Below, piece after piece: positions 1 through 5,714 of a stretch of DNA of 8,584 bases. Source of the stretch: Clostridia bacterium (GTDB lineage: Bacteria; Bacillota; Clostridia; Christensenellales; DTU072); contig JAQVTZ010000027.1 in NCBI GenBank assembly GCA_028699795.1, positions 5,042 to 13,625 on the forward strand. Reading direction: 5' to 3'. The position numbers were made by a program, and so were the translations under genes. Position 1 is the stretch's first letter; each line of letters begins with the position of its first letter. The notes beneath the pieces are model-generated. The model saw only the letters and a program-made list of their open reading frames with translations. It had not been told where the DNA came from and did not search any database.

Positions 1-16
1 TTGTAATTTGTAATTT
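1..16. repeat. AT-rich tandem heptamer at the window edge
   Basis: Two direct copies of TTGTAAT (1-7 and 8-14) are followed by TT, and the run is cut off by the left edge of the window. On the opposite strand it reads as AATTACAA-type units. Short AT-rich tandem units like this occur between genes in several Clostridia. With only two copies visible it could equally be chance in AT-rich intergenic DNA just past the terminator. Confidence 0.35.
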
Positions 17-21
17 ATTTT

Positions 22-57
22 ATATGATAAAAGCCGTTTAAACGGCTTTTATCATAT
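22..57 (-). terminator. Palindromic terminator of the aspS-gatCAB operon
   Basis: Positions 22-57 are a perfect 36-base palindrome centred between 39 and 40. The core is GCCG-TTTAAA-CGGC, flanked by AAAA on one side and TTTT on the other, so an RNA from either strand folds into a GC stem followed by a U-rich stretch. This makes it a plausible bidirectional intrinsic terminator. The gatB stop codon (TAA, reverse complement of 38-40) lies in the central loop, so the last gatB codons form one arm of the stem. The U tract on the leftward strand is only four bases before it continues as AU-rich sequence, so termination strength is uncertain. Confidence 0.75.
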
Positions 58-1456
58 TTTTTATGATGTTTTCGACTTCTACGGCGTTCGCTTTGCCGCG
101 GGTCGCTCTCATGACATAGCCTAAAAGGGCTTTGAGTGCAGCTTCCTTGCCGCCGAGGTAATCTGCAACCGCTTTCGGGTTGTTGTCTACCGCTTCTTTG
201 CACAACCTTTCGACTTCAGAAGCGTCTACCGAAGCAAGATCCGACGCGGTAAGGAAGTTCATACACCCTTCGCCGCTCTCCAGCATTTTAACAAGCGTCA
301 AACGGGCGATGTTGGCATTGATTTTGCCGCTGTCTAGCAATTTAATAAGTTCTGCAAGTTGCGCGGCATTGATGCTTAGCGAAAACTGCTCTTTTTCTTC
401 TTCGGTGTTAAAGCCGCGGAAAATTTGACCTACAATGAGGTTGCAAGCGTTTTTGGCGCTTGCGCCCGTTGCGATGACCGCATCGAAAAAGTCCGAAATG
501 TTTTTGTATTTGACGAGAAGCGCCGCTTCGGTAAACGGGAGCTCTAATTGCGTGGTGTAGCGTGTTTGCTTGTCTTTGGGAAGTTCGGGCAGACTGTCTT
601 TGACGCGTTGGATAAACGCCTCGCTTACATCGACTTGCAAAATATCCGGTTCGCGGAAGTAACGGTAATCTTGCGCGTCCTCTTTGCCGCGCATACTTTC
701 GGTGGCGCCCGTCGATTCGCTGTAACGGCGGGTTTCTTGTACAACCTGTTCGCCGCTGTCTAATAAATCTGCCTGTCTTTCGTATTCGTAGGCAAGCGCT
801 TTCTCCATAAAGGATAGGGAGTTCATATTTTTGATTTCGGCGCGGATGCCGAACTCGGACTTGCCGAAAGGGCGAAGCGAGATATTGACATCGCAACGCA
901 TACTGCCTTCTTGCATTTTGCAGTCGGATACCCCGATATGACGAAGAATCAGGCGGAGTTTCTCTACATATTCGCGCGCCTCGTCGATACTGCGAATGTC
1001 GGGCTCGCTGACAATTTCAATCAACGGCACGCCGCCCCTGTTGTAATCCACATAGGTATAGCCGCCGTCATGTACGAGTTTGCCCGCGTCCTCTTCGATA
1101 TGAATCCGCGTGATGCCGATACGCTTTCCGCTGTCCAGCTCGATATACCCTTGTTTGCAAATGGGCTCGTCGAATTGCGAAATCTGGTACGCCTTGGGAA
1201 GGTCTGGGTAGACATAGTTTTTGCGGTCCATGTGTGTGGTGCGACTGATGGCGCAATGGGTTGCAAGCCCCGCTTTAATCGCATACTCCAGCACCTTTTT
1301 GTTTAGAATAGGGAGGCTCCCCGGCTCGCCCGTGCAAACAGGACAGCAATGCGTGTTGGGCTCTCCGCCAAAGTCGGTGGGACAGCCGCAAAAGATTTTG
1401 GATTGGGTAGAAAGCTCCGCATGGGTTTCGAGACCCACGACCATTTCGTATTTCAT
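38..1456 (-). CDS. gatB: Asp-tRNA(Asn)/Glu-tRNA(Gln) amidotransferase subunit B
   Basis: GatB is the tRNA-binding and phosphorylating subunit of the cytosolic GatCAB complex. It activates the side-chain carboxylate of Asp-tRNA(Asn) or Glu-tRNA(Gln) with ATP, and ammonia arriving from GatA then makes the amide. The 472 residues match the usual family length. The N-terminus carries VGLETH, with E10 and H12 at the positions of the known metal/kinase site, followed by an acidic stretch around 121-123. Cysteines at 23, 25, 38 and 41 form the CxC...CPVC set seen in zinc-binding GatB proteins. Residues 78-150 hold the conserved cradle segment (YPDLPKAYQISQ, DYNRGGVPLIEIVSEPD). The region after about 325 is the YqeY-like tail domain, ending in NPKAVADYLGGKEAALKALL and VENIIKNMI. 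The ATG overlaps the gatA stop in ATGA, and AAGGGAG lies seven bases upstream, so the start is firm. It is the last gene of the operon. Confidence 0.98.
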   Translation of the reverse strand: MKYEMVVGLETHAELSTQSKIFCGCPTDFGGEPNTHCCPVCTGEPGSLPILNKKVLEYAIKAGLATHCAISRTTHMDRKNYVYPDLPKAYQISQFDEPICKQGYIELDSGKRIGITRIHIEEDAGKLVHDGGYTYVDYNRGGVPLIEIVSEPDIRSIDEAREYVEKLRLILRHIGVSDCKMQEGSMRCDVNISLRPFGKSEFGIRAEIKNMNSLSFMEKALAYEYERQADLLDSGEQVVQETRRYSESTGATESMRGKEDAQDYRYFREPDILQVDVSEAFIQRVKDSLPELPKDKQTRYTTQLELPFTEAALLVKYKNISDFFDAVIATGASAKNACNLIVGQIFRGFNTEEEKEQFSLSINAAQLAELIKLLDSGKINANIARLTLVKMLESGEGCMNFLTASDLASVDASEVERLCKEAVDNNPKAVADYLGGKEAALKALLGYVMRATRGKANAVEVENIIKNMIKAV

Positions 1457-2916
1457 AAGCGAACTCCCTTGGAAAGAGGCTCTATGCCCGCGCGGCCGCT
1501 CCTTTCGAAATTGGCTGCAAGATTAAGAATTGTTTCTTCGTCAAACTGCTTGCCGATAAGCTGCATACCGATGGGAAGTCCCTTGGCGTCTTTGCCGCAA
1601 GGCAGACTGACCGCAGGCAGACCTGCAATGTTAACGGGCACCGTATAGATATCCGAAAGATAGGTTTCGATGATGTTGTCGGACGCATAATTGAGAGGAA
1701 ACGCCGTGCGAGGGGCAATGGGCGCAACCAGCGCGTCACACTTTGTAAACAGCGTGTCGAAAGAAGAGATAATTTGGTTGCGCAATAACTGCGCTTTTTT
1801 ATAATAAGCGTCAAAGTATCCCGAACTGAGCACATAGGTACCCAGCATGATTCGCCTTTGTACTTCCTTGCCAAAACCTTCGCTGCGTGTGCGCATAATC
1901 ATGTCATTGATGTCAGTATATTTTTCGGCGCGGAAACCGTAACGGATACCGTCATAACGACCGAGGTTGGAGCTTGCTTCGGCGCAAGCGAGAATATAAT
2001 ACACGGGCACAGCATGCTTCAGCAGAGGCAACTCGACTTCTACGATTTGCGCGCCCTCGCTTTCGTAATGGGCAATCGCCTGATAGACGGCGTCTTTCAT
2101 GCCGCTGTCTAAATCTTCAAAATACTCTTTGGCAACGCCGAGCCTTTTGCCCTTGACAGACCTATTCAGCTTGTCCGCGACAGAAGTAGCGGGGATGTCT
2201 TTACGGGAAGTGTGGTCTTTTGTATCGTAGCCTTTGATTGCATCGAAAACAAGAGCGGCATCCTTGACGGTTGGGGTAAGCGGGCCGATTTGGTCCAGAC
2301 TGGAAGCGTAAGCGATAAGGCCATAGCGGGATACCGCGCCGTAAGTCGGTTTGAGACCGACAATGCCGCAAAAGCCTGCCGGTTGACGAATCGAGCCGCC
2401 CGTATCGGAGCCTAACGCGTACACCGCCGTATTGGCGGCGACTGCGGCGGCAGAGCCGCCCGAGCTTCCGCCCGGCACATAAGAGAGGTTGCGGGGATTG
2501 TAAGTGGGACCGAAACGGGAAGATTCGCAAGTAGAGCCCATCGCAAACTCGTCCATATTGGTTTTTCCCAGCAAAACGGCGCCCGCTTTACTCAGTTTTT
2601 CCCACACGCTCGCATGATAAGTGGGTTTATAACCTTGCAAAATCTTGGAGCAACAAGTGGTTTCGATGCCCTTTATGGTCATATTGTCTTTGATTGCCAT
2701 GGGGATACCGGCAAGAGGATTTAGCTCTTCGCCGCGCATAAAAGCCGCATCGATAGCGGCGGCTTGCTGCAAAGCTTGTTCCGAAGTGACCTTTACATAG
2801 GCATGCACAGAGGGGTCTTCGGTTTGAATTGCTTGCAAATATTGTTGCGTTAATTCGGTACAGGTGATTTCGCCGCGGCGGAGTTTTGCGCCAAGAGAGA
2901 GAATCTTACTTTCCAT
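1453..2916 (-). CDS. gatA: Asp-tRNA(Asn)/Glu-tRNA(Gln) amidotransferase subunit A
   Basis: GatA is the glutaminase subunit of GatCAB. It releases ammonia from glutamine and channels it to the activated aminoacyl-tRNA held by GatB. The 487-residue protein belongs to the amidase-signature family. The Ser-cisSer-Lys triad can be placed: K76 in PMAIKDN, S151 in PGGSSGGSAAAVAA, and the nucleophile S175 in GSDTGGSIRQPA. Their spacing is the same as in the characterised staphylococcal enzyme. The signature continues through FCGIVGLKPTYGAVSRYGL and SSLDQIGPL, and the C-terminus has the usual AGLPAVSLPCG and GLPIGMQLIG segments. AAGGAG sits eight bases before the ATG, inside the end of gatC, and the first 11 bases overlap gatC in another frame. 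The 3' end overlaps gatB by four bases. Both overlaps point to translational coupling and balanced subunit supply. No catalytic residue is missing. Confidence 0.98.
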   Translation of the reverse strand: MESKILSLGAKLRRGEITCTELTQQYLQAIQTEDPSVHAYVKVTSEQALQQAAAIDAAFMRGEELNPLAGIPMAIKDNMTIKGIETTCCSKILQGYKPTYHASVWEKLSKAGAVLLGKTNMDEFAMGSTCESSRFGPTYNPRNLSYVPGGSSGGSAAAVAANTAVYALGSDTGGSIRQPAGFCGIVGLKPTYGAVSRYGLIAYASSLDQIGPLTPTVKDAALVFDAIKGYDTKDHTSRKDIPATSVADKLNRSVKGKRLGVAKEYFEDLDSGMKDAVYQAIAHYESEGAQIVEVELPLLKHAVPVYYILACAEASSNLGRYDGIRYGFRAEKYTDINDMIMRTRSEGFGKEVQRRIMLGTYVLSSGYFDAYYKKAQLLRNQIISSFDTLFTKCDALVAPIAPRTAFPLNYASDNIIETYLSDIYTVPVNIAGLPAVSLPCGKDAKGLPIGMQLIGKQFDEETILNLAANFERSGRAGIEPLSKGVRL

Positions 2917-3196
2917 CTGCTTTTCTCCTTTTTACGGGGAAATAGCCCTTGTCGCCGCCGTTTACATTGGAAAGGATCAGTTCTTGCGGAAAACAGTCAT
3001 GCACTGCATCTTCCCGAAGCTCTTCGACGGTTGTGGTGACACCTTTATACCCTTCTGCTATGACTACGGCAGAGTTGATTTGCCCCGCAAAGTCTACGAT
3101 TTCGTCCATATCTTTGGTCAGCTTATCTAAATCGGCTTCTTCTACATTCAGTTTTGCAAGCTTGGCAAGCCATTGCACTTCCTGTTTGGTAATCAT
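2906..3196 (-). CDS. gatC: Asp-tRNA(Asn)/Glu-tRNA(Gln) amidotransferase subunit C
   Basis: GatC is the small belt subunit that wraps around GatA and GatB and stabilises the complex. The 96 residues fit the family. The N-terminal helix pair (VQWLAKLAKLNVEEADLDKL, then DMDEIVDFAGQIN) is followed by a loop with LREDAV (60-65) and a C-terminal GYFPVKR (84-90), the usual GatC end motif. A short basic tail (RKADGK) follows that motif and is encoded where the gene overlaps gatA. The ATG is preceded by a strong GGGGGTG ribosome site that runs straight on from the aspS stop codon TAG. Only 10 bases separate the two genes, so they are clearly cotranscribed. Confidence 0.96.
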   Translation of the reverse strand: MITKQEVQWLAKLAKLNVEEADLDKLTKDMDEIVDFAGQINSAVVIAEGYKGVTTTVEELREDAVHDCFPQELILSNVNGGDKGYFPVKRRKADGK

Positions 3197-3206
3197 TGGA
3201 CACCCC

Positions 3207-4958
3207 CTATCTGATTTTGATATGCACCTCGCGAAGTTGTTGTTCGGACACTTCGGAAGGCGCGCCCATTAAAATATCTTGCGCGTTTTTGTTCATGGGG
3301 AAAGCGATCACTTCGCGGATATTTTGTTCTTTGGTAAGCAGCATCACGATGCGGTCGACACCGGGCGCCATGCCGGCATGGGGCGGCGCGCCGAACTTAA
3401 ATGCGTTATAGAGCGAAGGAAATTTGGTCTCTAAGGTGGTTTTGTCGTAGCCTGCGATTTCAAACGCTTTGACCATGGTTTCAACTTCATGGTTTCTGAC
3501 CGCGCCGCTCGAAAGCTCTATGCCGTTGCAAACGATGTCGTATTGATAGGCCAAAATATCGGCGGGGTCGCTGCTCACCAAAGCCTCGTAACCGCCTTGG
3601 GGCATCGAGAACGGATTGTGCGTGAATGCCCACTTTCCTGTCTCTTCATCGATGCCGTACATTGGAAAATCGACCACAAAACAAAAGCGGTAAGCGTTTT
3701 GCTCGATAAGCTCCAATTTTTCACCCAATTTGGCGCGAATTTGGCCTGCGTAAGAGGCCGCCTTGTCCTCAGTATCCGCAACAAAAAACAACAGATCGCC
3801 GATGTTGAGGTCGGCAAGCGCGCGCAGCTCGGTTTTGAGGTCTTCGGGGATAAATTTGTCAATAGGCCCTTTGTAGCTGCCGTCTTGCTGGACGGTGATG
3901 TATCCCAGCCCTTTCATGCCAATTTCGAAAGCGAACGCCAGCATTTGTTCGTGAAACCCTTTGCTGCAAGCCGCGCCGCCCGGCACGCGTATGGCGCGTA
4001 CGGTCTTATTTTGGAAAGGCTTAAACGAGCATTTATCAAAAAATGCGGATAAGTCGATGATAAGGAGCGGATTGCGAAGGTCGGGTTTGTCTGAGCCGTA
4101 GTGCAGCATCGCATCTTTATAAGTAATGCGTGGGAAAGGCGCTTTGGTGACCGCGGCGTCTTTTGCGAACTGCGTAAATAGTTTATACAGCACTCTTTCG
4201 GCGACATCGAGCACATCTTCTTGCGTCGCAAAAGACATCTCGAAGTCCAATTGGTAGAATTCGCCCGGGGAACGGTCTGCGCGGGCGTCTTCGTCGCGGA
4301 AACAGGGCGCGATTTGGAAGTAGCGGTCAAACCCCGACACCATCAGCAGTTGCTTAAAGATTTGGGGCGCTTGCGGCAGGGCATAGAATTTGCCTTTGTG
4401 CTTGCGGCTGGGGACAAGGTAGTCCCTTGCGCCCTCGGGCGAGGATGCCGTAAGAATAGGGGTGTTGATTTCGGTAAACCCTTCCGCCCGCATGAGGTCG
4501 CGCATTGCGGCTACCACTTCGCTTCGCAATAAGATACGGTTGTGCAACGCGGTGTTGCGAAGGTCTAAATATCTGTATTTGAGCCGAAGGTCTTCTCTGG
4601 TTTCGGTAGAAGTGGCGATATCAAAAGGCAAAGGCTCGGTTATATTGCCTAACACCGTCACTTTGTCTGTTACAAGCTCTACGGTGCCTGTGGCGATTTT
4701 GGGGTTGTAAGTGGCCGCGTCACGAAGACGAAGTTTGCCCGCAAGCGATACGCATTGTTCGCGCGCGAGGTTGTCTACAATGGTAGGGTCTTGCAAGACA
4801 ACTTGCAGTACGCCGTATTGGTCGCGTATATCCAAAAAAGAGATGCCCCCGTGGTCGCGTATGGTTTCGATCCAGCCGCCAATGCGTAGTTCTGTGTTCA
4901 GCAGAGACTCGTTAATTTCGCCTATGTTGTGCGTGCGGTAAATGTTTTGATGTTTCAT
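3207..4958 (-). CDS. aspS: Aspartyl-tRNA synthetase, probably non-discriminating
   Basis: This cytosolic class II synthetase attaches Asp to tRNA(Asp) and, if non-discriminating, to tRNA(Asn). The 583 residues match bacterial-type AspRS. An OB-fold anticodon-binding domain spans about 24-110. The catalytic core contains RYLDLRN (129-135), ASSPEGARDYLVPSR (171-185), ALPQAPQIFKQLLM (193-206), motif 2 FRDEDARADRSPGEF (220-234) and motif 3 GAPPHAGMAPGVDRIVML (523-540). The bacterial GAD-type insertion lies at about 290-410. Motif 2 reads RSPGEFYQLD, one residue longer than the RQPEFTQID of the E. coli enzyme. This matches the form I recall from alphaproteobacterial and rickettsial AspRS. H36 in RDHGG occupies the position where discriminating enzymes such as that of E. 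coli have Leu and non-discriminating Pseudomonas AspRS has His. It is the first gene of the operon with gatCAB. The start has only a modest ribosome site, ACAGG seven bases upstream. Confidence 0.97.
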   Translation of the reverse strand: MKHQNIYRTHNIGEINESLLNTELRIGGWIETIRDHGGISFLDIRDQYGVLQVVLQDPTIVDNLAREQCVSLAGKLRLRDAATYNPKIATGTVELVTDKVTVLGNITEPLPFDIATSTETREDLRLKYRYLDLRNTALHNRILLRSEVVAAMRDLMRAEGFTEINTPILTASSPEGARDYLVPSRKHKGKFYALPQAPQIFKQLLMVSGFDRYFQIAPCFRDEDARADRSPGEFYQLDFEMSFATQEDVLDVAERVLYKLFTQFAKDAAVTKAPFPRITYKDAMLHYGSDKPDLRNPLLIIDLSAFFDKCSFKPFQNKTVRAIRVPGGAACSKGFHEQMLAFAFEIGMKGLGYITVQQDGSYKGPIDKFIPEDLKTELRALADLNIGDLLFFVADTEDKAASYAGQIRAKLGEKLELIEQNAYRFCFVVDFPMYGIDEETGKWAFTHNPFSMPQGGYEALVSSDPADILAYQYDIVCNGIELSSGAVRNHEVETMVKAFEIAGYDKTTLETKFPSLYNAFKFGAPPHAGMAPGVDRIVMLLTKEQNIREVIAFPMNKNAQDILMGAPSEVSEQQLREVHIKIR

Positions 4959-4976
4959 AAAAAAGCCTGTCCCTTG

Positions 4977-5004
4977 AATATAGAGTGCTGTAAGAATTTA
5001 ACAA
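4977..5004 (-). promoter_or_regulatory. Candidate sigma-70-type promoter for aspS-gatCAB
   Basis: On the leftward strand, TTGTTA (4999-5004) and TATATT (4977-4982) are separated by 16 bases. They match the -35 and -10 consensus at 4 of 6 and 5 of 6 positions. Transcription would start around 4970, giving a very short leader before the aspS ATG at 4958. Other AT-rich hexamers lie further upstream, so this is the best-placed candidate and not a certain one. No T-box leader motif is visible between here and aspS. Confidence 0.45.
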
Positions 5005-5013
5005 ATATTCTTA
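4991..5013. promoter_or_regulatory. AT-rich inverted repeat, possible operator
   Basis: TAAGAAT (4991-4997) and ATTCTTA (5007-5013) form a perfect 7-base dyad with a 9-base centre. Its middle coincides with the proposed aspS -35 box (4999-5004). The size and AT-rich character suit a dimeric helix-turn-helix regulator, and the divergent Lrp/AsnC gene is the obvious local candidate. Which protein binds it is inference. Followed by U-rich RNA it could not act as a terminator, because the stem has little GC. Confidence 0.4.
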
Positions 5014-5057
5014 ATAGTAGCATATTAGCATAATAAAGATTTTCAGTCAACGAAAAC

Positions 5058-5093
5058 GGTTCTAAAACCAAAGGGGCCCCTCTATTTCGCCCC
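5058..5093. other. GC-rich dyads in the divergent control region
   Basis: This patch contains GGTT-CTAA-AACC (5058-5069), the perfect palindrome AGGGGCCCCT (5072-5081), and an alternative stem of GGGGC (5073-5077) with GCCCC (5089-5093). It stands out from the AT-rich sequence on its aspS side. On the leftward strand the GC stem is followed by TTTGGTTTT, which resembles a weak terminator or attenuator. It would matter only if aspS had a second promoter further right. It could also be a protein-binding site. The rest of the 4959-5219 spacer, apart from the listed promoters and dyads, shows nothing I can name. Confidence 0.3.
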
Positions 5094-5119
5094 GCTTGCC
5101 GAAAAATGCCGTGTAATCT

Positions 5120-5148
5120 TTGGATTTCTTGGTCGCGCGTGCTATACT
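5120..5148 (+). promoter_or_regulatory. Extended -10 promoter for the lrp-aminotransferase-glycerate kinase operon
   Basis: TATACT (5143-5148) is preceded by TGC, giving the TGnTATAnT extended -10 form common in Gram-positive promoters. Seventeen bases upstream lies TTGGAT (5120-5125), a weak -35. The start point would fall near 5155, followed by a leader of about 65 bases. That leader contains a small hairpin, GCAAG (5161-5165) with CTTGC (5171-5175), and ends in the ribosome site AGGTGGAG (5211-5218). Confidence 0.65.
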
Positions 5149-5219
5149 AAAAAAAATAGCGCAAGGAACGCTTGCAAAAACAATGACAAAACCAAACCGA
5201 TATAAACAAAAGGTGGAGT

Positions 5220-5711
5220 ATGGACAACTTAAAAAAACAAATCCTTAGTGTGTTGCAAGAAGATGCGCGGCTATCCCCAGACAGTGTTGCCGCCATGGTC
5301 GGCGCGGATACGGCGGCAGTCAAAAAAGCCGTTACCGAAATGGAAACGGACGGCACGATTATTAAATACGCGGCGCTCGTTAACGGAGACCGTTATGACG
5401 ATGACGGCGTAGAAGCGCTGATTGAAGTGAAGGTGACACCCAAACAACTATACGGCTACGATGCGATTGCCGAAGAAATCTATCAGTATCCGCAGGTCCG
5501 AAGCGTCTACTTAATGAGCGGCTCGTATGACCTTCTCGTCATTATCAGCGGTCCAAACCTGAAAAATGTCGCGATGTTTGTGGCCGAAAACCTTTCCGCT
5601 TTGGAGGCGGTGCAGAGCACCTCGACCAGATTTATTCTCAAAAAGTACAAAGTGGAGGGCGTGACGCTCGCCAAAGAAGAAGATACAGACAGATTGGCGG
5701 TACAACCTTAG
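5220..5711 (+). CDS. Lrp/AsnC family transcriptional regulator
   Basis: This is a DNA-binding regulator of the feast/famine family, which usually senses an amino acid and controls genes of amino-acid metabolism. The 163 residues have the expected layout. An N-terminal winged helix-turn-helix spans about 4-50 (LKKQILSVLQEDARLSPDSV, then VKKAVTEMETDGTIIKY). A RAM/AsnC ligand-binding domain spans about 64-140, including VRSVYLMSGSYDLLVIISG (93-111) with the family's SGxYD turn, which helps form the effector site. The ATG follows AGGTGGAG closely and an extended -10 promoter lies about 70 bases upstream. The aminotransferase gene starts three bases after the stop, so the two are cotranscribed and probably coupled. 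The same Lrp-plus-aminotransferase pairing occurs in Bacillus (yugG-yugH, also called alaR-alaT), where the regulator controls its transaminase neighbour. Autoregulation and control of the divergent aspS operon are possible but not shown. Confidence 0.93.
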   Translation: MDNLKKQILSVLQEDARLSPDSVAAMVGADTAAVKKAVTEMETDGTIIKYAALVNGDRYDDDGVEALIEVKVTPKQLYGYDAIAEEIYQYPQVRSVYLMSGSYDLLVIISGPNLKNVAMFVAENLSALEAVQSTSTRFILKKYKVEGVTLAKEEDTDRLAVQP

Positions 5712-5714
5712 GCA

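Noticed and set aside
408..896. 162-codon leftward frame inside gatB
   Set aside because: It is a shifted frame within gatB. The predicted product is Arg-rich and low in family-like motifs, as expected for an out-of-frame reading.
911..1306. 131-codon plus-strand frame opposite gatB
   Set aside because: Antisense to conserved GatB catalytic segments, with no promoter or ribosome site of its own.
2906..2916. Possible frameshift or fusion between gatC and gatA
   Set aside because: Both proteins are complete at normal length, and gatA has its own AAGGAG and ATG, so this is an ordinary coupled overlap.
3489..4052. 187-codon open frame on the plus strand opposite aspS
   Set aside because: It lies wholly inside the strongly supported aspS coding sequence, has no ribosome site or recognisable domain, and looks like a codon-usage mirror of the real gene.
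5155..5180. Leftward terminator formed by GCAAG/CTTGC with a nearby T run
   Set aside because: The stem is only five pairs and the T run starts several bases after it. It lies within the rightward leader with no leftward gene that would need it.
4959..5219. T-box riboswitch upstream of aspS
   Set aside because: The leftward strand of the spacer has no TGGNACCGCG-type T-box sequence and no specifier stem that I can recognise, and the best promoter leaves too short a leader.
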